From the NCBI GenBank assembly GCA_964036045.1, contig OZ038384.1, positions 22,497,000 through 22,560,999 on the forward strand: 64,000 bases of DNA, read 5' to 3'. The notes beneath the pieces were generated by a model. It made no database searches. It was not told the origin of the DNA and worked only from the letters and a program-made list of their open reading frames with translations. Below, one piece after another: positions 1 through 10,904 of the stretch (position 1 is its first letter; each line of letters starts with the position of its first letter). A program made the translations under genes and the position numbers. Source of the stretch: Eutreptiella sp. 'Long Island Sound 2002'. Taxonomy: Eukaryota; Euglenozoa; Euglenophyceae; Eutreptiales; Eutreptiaceae.

Positions 1-2
1 CG

Positions 3-2186
3 GCCCTACAACAGGAAGGTCCTGATGGTGCCCTACGCCCCCTTGCCTTTTTCTCCCGCAAATTGTCAGGCAGCCAATTGAATTGGAGCCCTCGGGAGAA
101 AGAATGCTACGCCATAGTGGCGGCGCTTTTAAAATGGCATGGTTGGGTGGGGAACAAGGGCGTGGAGGTCCGTACGGACCACCGTAGCCTTGAAAATTGG
201 GCTACGGAGGACCTCAAAACCGTGGGGGGTCCCTCTCCACGCCAAGCACGTTGGCATGAATTGTTCTCTAAATTCGACCTCCATGTGGTTTACACTCCGG
301 GGCCAGTGAACCCCGTGGGTGATTTCTTGTCCCGTTGGGCTTACCCTGCTAACCCGGCGTTGGGTGATGTGTCCATACATGGGACGACCCAAGCGGCCGG
401 GGATGTGCGGGACATGATGGCGGCCGAGAAGGAGGAACTTCTCGCCCGCCCCCTTGTATTTGGGGCGGTTGTGGCGCCCGTTGTTACTAGGTCTAAAGCG
501 GCGCCTCGGGCTCAAGGGGCACCCGCGTGTGATCCACCCCCTCTGGCTTCGCCTCCAGTGGGGGGGGGGACGAAGCAAAAGAGAAAGCTTCGGAGACTGG
601 AGCGAATTGTCAAGATAAAAAAATCTTGGAAGTCCCACAAGAAAGCAACTCCTATACATGGGGAGGGTGCTCCCAATGTTTTTGAGATAAATTGGGCTAA
701 ACACTACCCAAATTGTCAACGCTACAAACAAATGTGGCAAGATGCCTTGAATGGGAGCTTCCAAGATCGAGTGAGGTTGGTGGATAACATGCTCGTCCGT
801 AATGGACGGTGGTGTGTTCCTACGCCGCTAGTGCATCGTTTGGTAGCCGAATACCATGATGCATTTCACTTAACTACCTCCAGTGTGGAAAAACACTGGA
901 AGGAAATTGACCATGGCGTGGAAGGTGAGGGGTTGTACAAAGCAGTGGAACTGCAATGTCAAACGTGTCCCTCATGTGCCATTCACACGCATGACACCAA
1001 GCGCAAGCAAGGGTACATGACCCCTATGCCTATACCTATGGAGCCCATGGACTCCAGAGCGCTTGATGTGTTTCACTACCCTTCCAACTCCCACGATGGA
1101 GAGGTGTATGACCGAATGCTCCTATGTGTATGCCGGCTTTCCGGCTACCTCATCGCGATCCCTATTCCTAAACCGCGTCATGAAGACAAGGATGAAGGGC
1201 TAACGGGGAGAAGAGCGGCCCATTTGCTAATGGAGCGCTGGGTGGATAGGCTCGGAGCCCCTCGTGAAATATGCTCCGACCGTGGGCCACAATTTGTGAG
1301 CCAATATTTCCAAACCCTTTGTTCTAAGATTGGTGCCTGCTCAACTATGTGTCTCGCGGGTAGGCACCAAGGTAATGGCAAGGCCGAAAATACTGGCAAG
1401 CAGCTAAGGCGTGCCGTTGCTAAAGCCATTACCTTGAAGAAAAAGAAAACTAATTGGGTAGAGGTTTTGCCCGCCGTTGCACGAGCGTGGCATGAGACTA
1501 CAGGTCCTTCAGGTTATACACCTAACGAGATTGTGTTTGGTAAACACAACCGTACTAAGGGGCCTCCTCTTGCTGAGCCTAAGGGGGTGGCCCAAGACGC
1601 CGCTCACTACTTCCAACGGCGTGAGGAGCTTATTGCTCTTGCACGGAGGGCTATGATTCAAGTGCAAGAGACAATGGCTCGGAAGTATAATAAGAGTAGG
1701 AGGATGTCCCCCAATTTCTCAAAAGGGGACCGCGTATGGGTCCGTCGCCAACGCAAAAATCTTGGCGATAAGACTTGTCCCTATTGGGATGGGCCCTATG
1801 AGGTTGTGGCCAAGAAGGCGCACGACCTCTATGTTATTCAAGTGGACCAACGGAGGTTAGTTGACGTCCACGTTGATTGTTTAATGAAAACGGTCAACTC
1901 CCCTCGCTCCCCCGTGCCTCTAAATTACACGGAGGAGGTTGCTAGAGTGCCCTCCCAGTTTGAGGAGGACACCTATAATGTCAAGAAAATATTAAGTCAC
2001 CGTACTTACCGCAAGAGACTTCTCTTCAAGGTGCGGTGGGAGGGTTATACCAAAGATTGGGATACCGAGGAACCTGTTGAAACCTTCTTACCATCCTACA
2101 ACAAAGTTTGGAGAGATTACTTGCAGAAACAGAATCTTACCCAAACCGTTGACATCCTTGCCCACCTTGGTGGACCGCTCTCATGA
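3..2186 (+). CDS. Ty3/gypsy chromovirus Pol, 3' portion (element G0), cut by window start
   Basis: The frame is already open at base 3, so this is the C-terminal part of a larger polyprotein. In order it shows the end of RNase H (SPREKECYAI, TDHRSLENW, then a changed DFLSRWAYPA where ADALSR is usual), an integrase HHCC zinc-binding region (about 850-990, ending CQTCPSC), and the integrase core. The core Asp, Asp and Glu are in DVFHYP, SDRGPQF (about 1276) and KAENTG (about 1380). A chromodomain covers about 1960-2110 (YNVKKILSHR, FKVRWEGYTKDW). Family role: RNase H removes the RNA template, integrase inserts the cDNA, and the chromodomain steers it to modified histones. There is no internal stop. 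It ends with TGA at 2184-2186. RNase H and the tail motif (RWAYPA, IHGT) are closest to G2 pol in this window. Confidence 0.93.
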   Translation, partial: ALQQEGPDGALRPLAFFSRKLSGSQLNWSPREKECYAIVAALLKWHGWVGNKGVEVRTDHRSLENWATEDLKTVGGPSPRQARWHELFSKFDLHVVYTPGPVNPVGDFLSRWAYPANPALGDVSIHGTTQAAGDVRDMMAAEKEELLARPLVFGAVVAPVVTRSKAAPRAQGAPACDPPPLASPPVGGGTKQKRKLRRLERIVKIKKSWKSHKKATPIHGEGAPNVFEINWAKHYPNCQRYKQMWQDALNGSFQDRVRLVDNMLVRNGRWCVPTPLVHRLVAEYHDAFHLTTSSVEKHWKEIDHGVEGEGLYKAVELQCQTCPSCAIHTHDTKRKQGYMTPMPIPMEPMDSRALDVFHYPSNSHDGEVYDRMLLCVCRLSGYLIAIPIPKPRHEDKDEGLTGRRAAHLLMERWVDRLGAPREICSDRGPQFVSQYFQTLCSKIGACSTMCLAGRHQGNGKAENTGKQLRRAVAKAITLKKKKTNWVEVLPAVARAWHETTGPSGYTPNEIVFGKHNRTKGPPLAEPKGVAQDAAHYFQRREELIALARRAMIQVQETMARKYNKSRRMSPNFSKGDRVWVRRQRKNLGDKTCPYWDGPYEVVAKKAHDLYVIQVDQRRLVDVHVDCLMKTVNSPRSPVPLNYTEEVARVPSQFEEDTYNVKKILSHRTYRKRLLFKVRWEGYTKDWDTEEPVETFLPSYNKVWRDYLQKQNLTQTVDILAHLGGPLS

Positions 2187-2233
2187 GCGTGCCACGAAAA
2201 GAAAACCCTAACCAATATGGATATATTATTGTT

Positions 2234-2281
2234 TGGGGAAGGGAGGAGAGAGCGAGAAGCGGTGGGAGACAGGAAAGAAGA
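2234..2281 (+). other. Candidate polypurine tract of G0, with possible LTR start at 2282
   Basis: Some 50 bases after the pol stop lies a run that is almost entirely A and G (GGGGAAGGGAGGAGAGAG and on to GACAGGAAAGAAGA). It is followed at once by TG (TGTGCATGC). This is where plus-strand primer and 3' LTR start are expected in a gypsy element. The 5' LTR is outside the window, so the boundary cannot be tested here. Confidence 0.4.
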
Positions 2282-4891
2282 TGTGCATGCACGGCGCGCT
2301 CCTCGGTTACAAAAATCCCCACCGGAGCAGGGCGGTGGGTACCGCAGGTTTACCCCACCGTCTACCTCTCTCACCGCTAAAGGCTTGAGAGTCCTTGGGG
2401 TGGGGTGGCGTGGCATATAGCCTGGGGCGGAAGTGGGACGTGTTCTTTCGGGGGTCTTAATGCCATTCAAACCCCTATCCTTGGGTCTTACTGGAGCACT
2501 CCTACCACCACCAGGACTACTGCTGTCAGTCCTGCCCACCATGACGCCCCCTGTCAAGGGTGCCAACAACGTGGCAAGCACTTCCCGAAGACTCTGCCGG
2601 GTTGTGCGCATGGTGGTGTTTGCAAGGTTTCGGAGTGCCGCCCCGTACCGAAACAACGACCCCACGACCGTCCCTGACCCGTGACCCAAGCCAACGAGCT
2701 AAATCATTTGCTCAAAATGGCGAAGGCTTGAAAACGTCGTTGGGTTCGCGGATACAACCCATTTTCCCTTTTTGTGTTGGGCGTGATGGTTTTCCACTGA
2801 TTTGCCCTTGTCCACACGAGGGTAGGTATACAAGGTACGAAGTACTCGTGTGGCTCACATTACGTGGAAAACATTTCGTGGCGTGCAAAATTGCCACTAC
2901 ATACGGCGAGGACCTAGGCCTAGAGGGAGGGGTCGTCCTCTACAATACAAGTATTCTAATATGAATTGCAATGGGTGCCTTTGCCCCGTCACTCTATGAG
3001 TGGGTGGGGTCTTCAAAGGCAGAGAGTGGCGTTGCGGATTTGGGCCGTCTCCGCCGCCTGGGTATTTGTCCCCGGTCGCTATGCGTGCCCGGGTTGGGAG
3101 TGGGTACCCTCCATTGCCATTGCATGGGGCCGCATGCTGGCTGGGTGTGCTCTTCATGTCCTAGATGAATTTTGCGGGGGAATTCCTGCCTGCAACGAGA
3201 GGGAACAAACAATATGATGAAAAGGGCGAGTGTGCACACGCATATGTTTATGAGAGAATATGTATATTAATGTTTTCTCTAGAGTTCCCCACGAGTGGAC
3301 TTGGATTTCCACAACACCCGAGGGGTCCTCTATCCCAACACCCAACCAAACGGGTTGGGATATGGGCGTGGCATTTTTCTTTATAGAGACCCGTGCGTGG
3401 ACTTGGATTTCCACAACACACACGAGCTCTCTGTCCGAGACACACCAAAACCGGGTGTGCCCGTGGCCAATGGTAGCGTGTGTGTGCGCATGCCATTAAT
3501 TTAGTTACGGGATTATATGGTTGCCTATTACGTTGGTTTTCACCCGCCCCCCGAACAAGCAAGACCTAGGTTGACACCTACCTTTGGGGTTTTGTAGCCG
3601 TGTACACCGGCCCAAGTTTACACACGGAGGTGTAAACATGAACCGTCATACACGGTGTAGAGGGGTTGGGGGAGTAAAACTCCTTCGGGGCGTGTCATCG
3701 TGCCCCCGGGGAGTAGGGTGGGCTGATACACCAGCGGGATTGTACGGGCGACCCCCCCAATTTGCAACCTGGAGGTGACCCCCTGCGCTACGGCCCGCCG
3801 GTGGCACACCCACCGACAAAGGTAACACGCAAGCTAACCTAAGTGTTTATACGCACGCCCCCAAGACACACACGAACACCAAGCAACAAGGTGGCGTATC
3901 TATACACGTGTTCTATTGTGGATATGCTTACTGTTTGTTGTGTGTACGTGAGTAGTTTGTGGAAGCTCTTGCACGTGCCGTATGTGTGGAGTGCCCCCAT
4001 CACGTGCCCCAAGGCCGCCACCGCGAGACCCACACTCTGTGATGCCCTCCAGGCGAGTGTGTGCCCCCGGGCCCTGCCAGTGGGTGTGCGCGCACAAGTG
4101 TGTCTTGTGTTTGTCGGTGTGCATCGCTCTATTATGTGTATATGTGATATATATACGTAGTATGGCTCCTAGGTGAGGGGTTAGCAGTGAGGTCAGGTTA
4201 TTATTACATGGTTATGAGGTTTGTCTTTTCGAGTGTGTCTACTCACACCCTCATCCCATCTCCGTACCTCCTCCTTTACCCTCTACGTGGTGCATCACGT
4301 GTGACACACATGCTAGCATTGAACATCCGCAGGGACACGGCCTTGGCTGAGCCGTGCCCGTAGGCAGCATGATCGAGCCACAACCGTGGCTGCTGTCCGA
4401 CATTCCAAAAGGCACACCGGCCTTGGTTTCGTTTTTCTTTGGTGTCTGGTCTGTTTGACAAGTGGGCCTTTGGCTAGGCCTTGTATCGGCCTTTTACAAG
4501 CAAGTAATCCAGCAAGTTTACATCTTACAAGCAAGAGCTCACTCATTACTACAAGCGTTACGGGCAAGCGCATCAAGAACATCAAGCACATCAAGCCCTC
4601 ATAAACGATCTAAAGCACGTGGGTGCAAGGTGTGGGCATCGTACCCGTGTTTTGGTTTGTGCCTAAATGATCGTCGATCGTTTACCCTGAGGCCATCGTG
4701 ACCTCTTTCCTCTACTTAGTGAGCTACCGCGCGCACTGTGGGGCCATCGTGGCCGTGTTTATTAGTGGGCCTAAGCATGCACAAGACAGAGGCAGGCGCA
4801 AGACAGTAATGCATCGCAAGGCAACAATCAGACACAATCACAGTGTTCACTGTTCCAAGTTGTGAAAAAAGGGCTGTGGTGGCTGTAAGGA
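2282..4891. other. Gene-free stretch, probably G0 3' LTR and flank
   Basis: Short open frames occur on both strands, but none resembles a known protein and none is clearly better than chance. If 2282 is the LTR start, part of this block is the G0 3' LTR. I cannot place its end because there is no second copy in the window. The only internal structure I could support is the 23-bp direct repeat listed separately. Confidence 0.5.
3295..3419. repeat. 23-bp direct repeat with internal hairpin
   Basis: The same 23 bases (beginning GTGGACTTGGATTTCCAC) occur at 3295-3317 and 3397-3419, 102 bp apart. Each copy can fold, because GTGGA and TCCAC are complementary around an 8-base loop. No function is apparent. 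Confidence 0.7.
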
Positions 4892-4972
4892 CTGTTACCA
4901 CGGTTGCCCCGCGTTGCACTGCAGGACAGGACCTTTGTCCCCCCGTGGTAACAGTCCCCTGGCCGAGGGCCA
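4892..4972 (+). other. Structured element, locus 1: 12-bp stem plus small hairpin
   Basis: CTGTTACCACGG (4892-4903) is perfectly complementary to CCGTGGTAACAG (4943-4954). Directly after it, TGGCC-GAG-GGCCA (4960-4972) makes a second hairpin. A recognisably related block (GTTGCCCCGC..TTGCAC..GCAGG..CAGGACC, then CCCTGGCCGA) occurs in the G1 tail at 40450-40528 and 47909-47975. Two stem pairs differ between loci 1 and 2 and stay paired: A-T at 4897/4949 becomes G-C, and C-G at 4898/4948 becomes T-A. This suggests selection for the fold in the element RNA. The function is unknown. Strand is assigned by analogy with G1. Confidence 0.6.
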
Positions 4973-5350
4973 TCAGATTTTGTTGTGTACCTTGTGATCC
5001 TTTCCCTGGCCTCTATCTCTACTATCCCTCGTGCTCTCCTGTGCAGGCATAGTCCTACGTTGCTGTTTGACACTCCCTTCAACTATCCTGGCAGTTTTTT
5101 CAAAAAGTGAAATTTTTGCACTTTCGCGTTGCGCCGCATCGCATGTACCGTTACCTTCAGTTTTGTTTAAAAGTGTGATTTCACTTTGCCTTTAGTTTTA
5201 ATTCTTTGAAAAACTACCTGCCCTTACCTGCTGGACCCCACATGCCTCATGCGACACGCAGGGACCAGACTCTACGCGCAACAGCTCGCGATTTCGCCTA
5301 CTACTTATTGCGGGACCTGCGGGATCCCGTTCGTCAATTTGTGTATTCAG
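4973..5350. other. Gene-free stretch
   Basis: No ORF of note, no recognisable repeat and no clear regulatory signal. Confidence 0.5.
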
Positions 5351-5452
5351 GCGGTGGTTCGATTCCCACCGATCGGAGCTACTTCAGCGGTCGTGCGGCC
5401 GGCTCCGAGTTTGCCTGCGTAGGTTCGATTCCCTGTGGGAGGGAATCTGCTG
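5351..5452 (+). other. Pair of Pol III B-box matches in a foldable tRNA-like block
   Basis: The exact sequence GGTTCGATTCC, a full match to the B-box/T-arm consensus, occurs at 5356-5366 and again at 5422-5432. The first lies in a stem (CGGTGG/CCACCG). The second runs into GATTCCC-TGTGGGA-GGGAATC, a perfect 7-bp hairpin. Between them CGGAGC pairs with GCTCCG. I could not fold either into a full cloverleaf with matching acceptor strands. It may be a tRNA-derived repeat (SINE-like) or a decayed tRNA pair rather than a working gene. Confidence 0.4.
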
Positions 5453-6574
5453 ACCCGTGATTTGCTGCTGTCTGTGACTGCTACGTTCCTGTTGGGCATG
5501 TACTTCCTGCCCGTGGCAGTCGTTTTAAGTGGGGGGGTGAAGCAGGTCACAACCCTACCCTGGCATTTTACCCCTAAGGGAGCATTATTTGGCCCTATAT
5601 ATGGGATATATGTGGGATAGGGTATATCATATTCCATTTCCTTGTTAGGAACAGAGGATGTGGGATAGATAAGGCAATCTTGGATGTTTAGTAGTTATTC
5701 AATTAGTGGATGATAGGGTGGATTTCTCATATGTGCATATCAGGTATTTCATTGGCTATGTGTACCATATCTGTTTGCAGGATACTATTCAGTCAACACT
5801 ATCGTTATGTCTTCGGTGCCAAGCAATGTTGCTGCCCATGCCACTGCGACCTCTGCTCCTGACCACCCGGTCTGGTTTCAACGGATGATCACATGTAAAG
5901 AGGTTGCAATGAGGATCACCAAGCATGAGTCAGGAGAGTGACCCCACGGCAATACCTGACGCCTGGCATGTGTGACACCTCACATATGTCATCATATCGT
6001 CATTGCCTCGGTTCTTGATACCAAACAACGGGTGCCTATCACTCAGCAATAACACATATGATTGACAGCAAGTGAATAACCTTCGCGGGTTCATTTTCTG
6101 CTCGCAAACATGGCATCAAGAAGGGCCAGCCCACCAGAACTCACATGTCTAGTGTATGCTACAAATCAATCGCTGGGCTCCCTGCAGATAGAGTGTTGCG
6201 AACCAAGAGCAAGAAAATATTGTAAAGCGAGCACGCGATCGACATATACCTCATGCCCTCACATGCTTGGACATGCCACTCAGCCGCATCACCTAATGCC
6301 TAATTCCTTGGGAACCGAGGGCATTGGCAAACAAAAACTGTCATGTGCATTAGAAACCATCCACACATGGAAATGTGCCATCAATATTGCTCATCTGCAC
6401 GATCGTGTGCACCGAACCAATTATGCGCTACTCACAGGGAGATTGGGTAAAAATATGCCCCAGGTCACATAAAGAGACCTAGACCAGGCGAGCAGAGTGA
6501 GTGCAAAAAGAGAGATATCCCGGGTCCAATGAGAGGACCTCCATGGTGAGATTGTCCTATCTAAATAACAGATA
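5453..6574. other. Gene-free stretch
   Basis: AT-rich in part (a run of TATATG/GGGATAT words near 5595-5625). The longest frame, about 120 codons at 6110-6472, has no recognisable features and I do not call it a gene. Confidence 0.5.
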
Positions 6575-6745
6575 GTTTAGGCTCAAAGAGAGCTGGTCCC
6601 GCCCCAATCCAGGCCTTGAGAGAGATGGTCCCGCCCCAATCCAAGCGCTGCGAGAGGGACCCTCACCAATCCATGCCCTAGGAGAGAAAATGCAACCAAT
6701 CTATGAACAAAGAGAGAGAACCTCACCAGAACCCAATCCAGAGAG
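6575..6745. repeat. Imperfect tandem repeats, unit about 36-40 bp
   Basis: Successive units share the pattern GAGAGA-(N)-GGTCCCGCCCCAATCCA. The word GGTCCCGCCCCAATCCA is exact twice (about 6595 and 6628), then decays to CCTCACCAATCCATG, GCAACCAATCTATG and CCAGAACCCAATCCA. About four to five degenerate units are visible. Confidence 0.6.
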
Positions 6746-7945
6746 CGTAGCCTACCCATGACCGATTGGAGCATGCATATGGAGAAGGAATTTTGCCTAG
6801 CCATGACCCATGCGAGCATGCATGCACTTGAAGTGAGAATCTCCGACATTGATTGAGGATTCTCCCTACACCCAGTTACCAAATCAAATGAGCTATCCTC
6901 ATGCCATACTGCGAGTTGACAAAGGAGGGATAGTGGATCACCAACCGTGTTCGACCAGTGATATCAAATCACCGAAGGTAAATGAAGTAAGACGGCATAG
7001 AAGAGGTTCGCAACCAGGGCATAGGCGCAGTTCTTCACCTTTAAAATGGTCAACCACTGCACGTGCACACAACATTGTCCACACACACCATCTCAAAGCA
7101 TTGATTTACCATGACTCACACGCAAGACAAACAAAGGACAAAGAATAGAAGTAAAAGACATTCATGGTCGAGCTTCTCCAGCGTCAAGGTACTCCTGATC
7201 CCCCATAGGCGTAGGCGTGGCAAAAGCCGAAGCAAATGCACCCCTTAACGCGTTGCACTTGCCTTTTACGGGTCCTGCCCGTGTGCGCCGAGGCACGGCA
7301 CCAGGGCTTGGCCAGATGTCAATTCCAGGCCTCCTATCTTCCACTACATTTGCCCTAGCTTCTGTCTTGCATCCATTGCAGTAACAGGATAGAATCTTAC
7401 ACTATTAGCACCCGTTTGGGAAGCATTTTCAGACGATCGGCCTGCATTTAAGAACCGAGAGCACGTGCACACCACCAGGAACACAAGAAGGGCGCGCGCA
7501 CACACAACAAACGCGGTCTGAACCAAAAATACTAAAGCGTGGATCCTGTGATCTATAGGTGGTAGAAACTTGTAATCCTCCTAAAATTATACCTGAAATC
7601 ACCAAAATGGCTGAAAAAAAGAACAGTGCAACCAAATGGGATCCAAACCAGCTCCACCCCCCTTCGTAGACCATTTTCACCTGGTCGGAAAGAGGACAGG
7701 AGGATACAGGATGTTCCCCTGGCGCCCCCATCCTTGTGGTAGGGTACCACATACACTGTGGCCACCCACCCCAGTAACTAGGAACACAAAAGAAAGAAGT
7801 TCCACCAGTCACCATTAGAACTAAAGCAGAGGCTCGGCAGATCAAAGATAGACAAAAGCAACGCCGCCGACCGGTCTACCTCAAACGACCACAAACAGGT
7901 ATATGGTGCTTGACATGCACAGCATGAACCCCTCGTAAGAAAAGG
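6746..7945. other. Gene-free flank left of the G1 5' LTR
   Basis: Only short frames without recognisable content. The stretch ends in AAAAGG directly before the TG of the G1 LTR. Confidence 0.5.
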
Positions 7946-8232
7946 TGTATTTCCATGCGAAAGGGTAAGCAATAGCTGTCTTAGAGCTGGCCAAAGGCAG
8001 AATACATTCTAATCTTAGTATTGGCCTAACCAGAAATGGGTGACAAAGGTAATTGACGTATAAAACCAAGCACTAATATTTTGATGGTGTGTGGACCCCT
8101 TAGCCCCCAGCTGATTGGACTTAACTGCCATTTCCTGCAATGACTGAGGCGCTGAAATTGATCCAGAGCCTGTGCATTTTTTTTATATTTTATCATGAAT
8201 GCTTACCTTTCCCTGGTGGTCTGCACCCTAGG

Positions 8233-8284
8233 GGGCTGATGCACCTCTTTTTGAGAGGTCCTGGGTCCAATTCCCAGTCAGCCC
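8233..8284 (+). other. tRNA-like fold without a D arm, inside the LTR
   Basis: Three stems fit with no mismatch. The 7-bp acceptor is GGGCTGA with TCAGCCC. The 5-bp anticodon arm is ACCTC with GAGGT around the 7-base loop TTTTTGA (apparent anticodon TTT). The 5-bp T arm is CTGGG with CCCAG around TCCAATT. Only three bases separate the acceptor and anticodon arms, so there is no D arm or A box. The other LTR (49313-49364) keeps the layout with a decayed anticodon stem, and its loop has the more canonical TTCAATT. It could be tRNA-derived or a chance RNA fold. It is not a normal nuclear tRNA gene. Confidence 0.5.
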
Positions 8285-8394
8285 AGCTAAGTAGGAAGTT
8301 CCCATGTGACATGTCAGTGACCTCAGCGCCACAAGTCATGCCACCTCAGCACCTATGGGACCCCAAACAAAGAGTGCACATCTCTAGATGGCAC

Positions 8395-8402
8395 TATAAA
8401 AG
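8395..8402 (+). promoter_or_regulatory. TATA box of the G1 5' LTR
   Basis: TATAAAAG sits about 335 bp before the LTR end and is kept exactly in the other LTR at 49473-49480, within GCACATCTCT...TATAAAAGAG. This fits a Pol II promoter that would start the element RNA a few tens of bases downstream. Confidence 0.65.
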
Positions 8403-8729
8403 AGGGAATACCCATGTGGGCAGTTTCCCATGATTGTAGGATGTTTTCTAACTATCTTTTCCGGAATCTGTTGTGAATGTGAGTTCTATTGTGTGGATAC
8501 ACTGTCTATCCTTTGTCCATTGACTGCGGCCGTTCCTGTTGCCGATTTGATCCTGAATTTCGTCTTCCTGCACTGTGGGTACTTGGCAGCTTTGGTCTAT
8601 CCTTTCATTTCACCAGAGCATTGACACTAGGAAAGCCTGAGCTACATCAAGAAGCAACAGGAGCAAGCAGGGGCACAAATCAAACAATGTCATCAAGAGC
8701 ATCAACAGTGAAAGCCTGTTCTTACTTTC

Positions 8730-8740
8730 TGGTAGCAGAG
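8730..8740 (+). promoter_or_regulatory. Primer binding site of G1 (initiator-Met tRNA type)
   Basis: TGGTAGCAGAG directly follows the LTR. It differs by one base from TGGTATCAGAG, the common retrotransposon site complementary to the 3' end of initiator methionine tRNA. Its place and sequence define this LTR as the 5' one. The matching position after the 49-kb LTR has no such sequence, as expected. Confidence 0.7.
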
Positions 8741-8828
8741 ATTTTCAGTCCTTGTGTACGTGCAGACACGTGCAGTACAACCAGTAGGTTGAGTCTGTCA
8801 AAATTTCTGAAGGGCGGAAGAATACAAT

Positions 8829-10904
8829 ATGGACACCAAGGACACTGCCGACAAGACAGCGCCCTTATCGGCACCAGCAGAGCTGGCAACGAAACCCAAA
8901 CCTGGTGAACCTGAACCTGAGGAGCCTGTACCTTCAGTGCTCCTACGTGGGCTTGCAGATGATTAGCTTGAGGGTCTGGGAGTTGCCTTCAGTGAACTAC
9001 CCATTGGAGTACCTGAAGGCACGGCGAAGGAGAAGGGAGCAGTGGATATGGCAGCCGCAGAGGAAGACCCTGGAGATGAACACGATCCTTCTGATGAGGT
9101 ACCCTTCGATGACAAACCTTCTGAGAGTGTGCAAAGCGCCTCTGAACACCCAGCAGCACGCTCTCCAACAACCACTACACTCCCAGCCACACAACAAGCA
9201 ACGTCCTCACCCACAACCATTCCACCTATGGCTGAGAGTCTAGGCTTTACTGGTATGCCTTACCCCATCTACGGTGTGGACCCAGTCACGACGGCGCCAC
9301 CTATGGCAACGGCAGTCAGCGAACCAGTGGCATCGGGCTCCACCTACACAGGTATCCATGGGCTGATGCCACTCCGCTACGCTGAGGGCTAACACAAGCC
9401 CCCTGATGGTGTGGACCCAACCTATATACCTTGCTATGCAGCACGTGAGCCTGGCTATGCCAATGCAGCGCCTGGTTTCACCTCTCTGAGTGGCCATTGG
9501 GGCCCTGAGTCCTGTGGAGGATGGAGCAGGGGATCGGGAAGATACTCTAAAAGGCCCCCGACGCGCTTGGAGGTTAAGGCGGCTCTTCCTAGCGCTACTG
9601 GAGACCTAGTCGCCGACATGACGCGGGAAATCAGGAACAAGCTGAAGGCCCTGATACCGCTGGATGGGTGGGCCATGACCATCGGAGCTTCGCCTCACCT
9701 TGTGCAGGCCAACCACCTAGTGGCAGGCCTTACTCACACCCTGGGCGCCGGGAGAAGTCCACCAATGCTGACCCTTGCAGCCGTACCAAGGAGTCCCTTC
9801 GTGCCAAGAACTGCCCAGCCGTCCTATAGCCATGTGGAGAACTCCACCCGAGCTGAGCTGGATCAGTTGGGACTGACAGCCTTAAGGGCTATGGTTGATG
9901 TGGAGTCCTATGGCTCCAGTGACTTTGGCTGTGATCCTTCGGATAATGAGCCGCCATCTCTAACATCTATTTCGCCCTCTGAGGACGATCATCCTGAGGA
10001 CCCCGAGAACCCGAGTGACAGAAAGAAGAAGAAGCAGAGAAAGAGCAAGCGGCACGAGAGATGCAGATCCAAGGAGGCTAAGGCTTTGGCTACGTCTAAG
10101 ATTGTGATAAACTTGCCTGAGTTCACTGCAAAGGACCTCAGCGAGTACGCGGAGAGTTTTGGCCGGTTCCTGAAGATGACCGGCCAAACCCACACTAGGC
10201 CGGTGAAGTCTGACCTACTCTTGCAGTTCTGCAAGACCAAGTACTTGGAGAAGCAAGTCAAGCAGATGGTGACTAATTCTGCCACGTTCGTCAAAGTCCT
10301 CGTTGCCCTTGAGAGGCAATACACCGCCTACCAGACCAACCTATCCATCCGGACCTAGATTCAGAACCTGGCCATTTTGCCCAACAACCCCAAGGCTGTT
10401 GGTATCTCTGAACTGACTGCCGACCTGGACCACTGGGTAGGGCGACTGACGCCCGGATCATACGGCAGCGATGAGATGCTTTTCTGGTTAGTGGCCAAGA
10501 TCCCACGAGACGTGTGGGATGAGTGTTGGGCTACGGCTGAACGCAAGGCTAGAACTCTCACTTACGAGGACTTGTCTGTATTTCTCTTGGAGCTGGCGCT
10601 TCAGAAGGAGAGTGACCATCACCTCAACGCCTACCGCCCCGGGAGAGGCAACTCTGGGCACCATGGCCGTGGGTATCAAGGACCTCGACCTGGAAAAGGG
10701 ACTACCCCTAAGAATGCTCGCTACATGAACAATGTGCAAGACCTCTTCTGGTGTGACGCGGGAGACGAGCAGGGCGGCCTCGTGCACGCCCCAGACTGTG
10801 ATCAACATGAATGCTCAGTGGTCAAGGCCAAGAAGCAGGAAATCAACGCCGGTGGGAAGCTGTACCATCTACTGTGCCTTCTGTGGCAAGCGCAGGCACT
10901 ATGA
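8829..10904 (+). pseudogene. G1 gag, broken by three stops and a frameshift
   Basis: The reading frame starts at the first ATG after the primer site (8829, MDTKDTADKT) and stays recognisable through TAG at 8964, TAA at 9390 and TAG at 10356. It has an acidic, Pro/Thr-rich N-terminus, then at about 9570-10020 a region ending in an acidic stretch and a Lys-rich run (DRKKKKQRKSKRHERC). The gag core follows (INLPEFTAKDLSEYAESFGRF, then ISELTADLDHWVGRLTPGSYG, LELALQKESDHHLNAYRPG). The zinc knuckle that should follow is in another frame (next entry), so there is a frameshift near 10850-10870. Gag would form the particle. This copy cannot. Confidence 0.8.

Larger units (their letters stand above)
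7946..8729 (+). repeat. G1 5' LTR
   Basis: It starts TGTATTTCCATG, aligned to TGCATTTCCATG at 49028, where a polypurine run precedes it. Similarity to 49028-49815 continues to the end, including CATCAAGAGCATCAACAGTG near 8690. It is followed immediately by a primer-site-like sequence. It holds a TATA box and a tRNA-like fold, listed separately. The right edge is uncertain by a few bases, since no clear CA terminus is present. Confidence 0.8.

Noticed and set aside
6110-6472. 120-codon ORF as a gene
   Set aside because: No recognisable motif and no second copy. Length is within chance for this region.
9042-9392. Separate small gene at the start of gag
   Set aside because: It is the same frame as the gag parts before and after it, separated only by stop codons.
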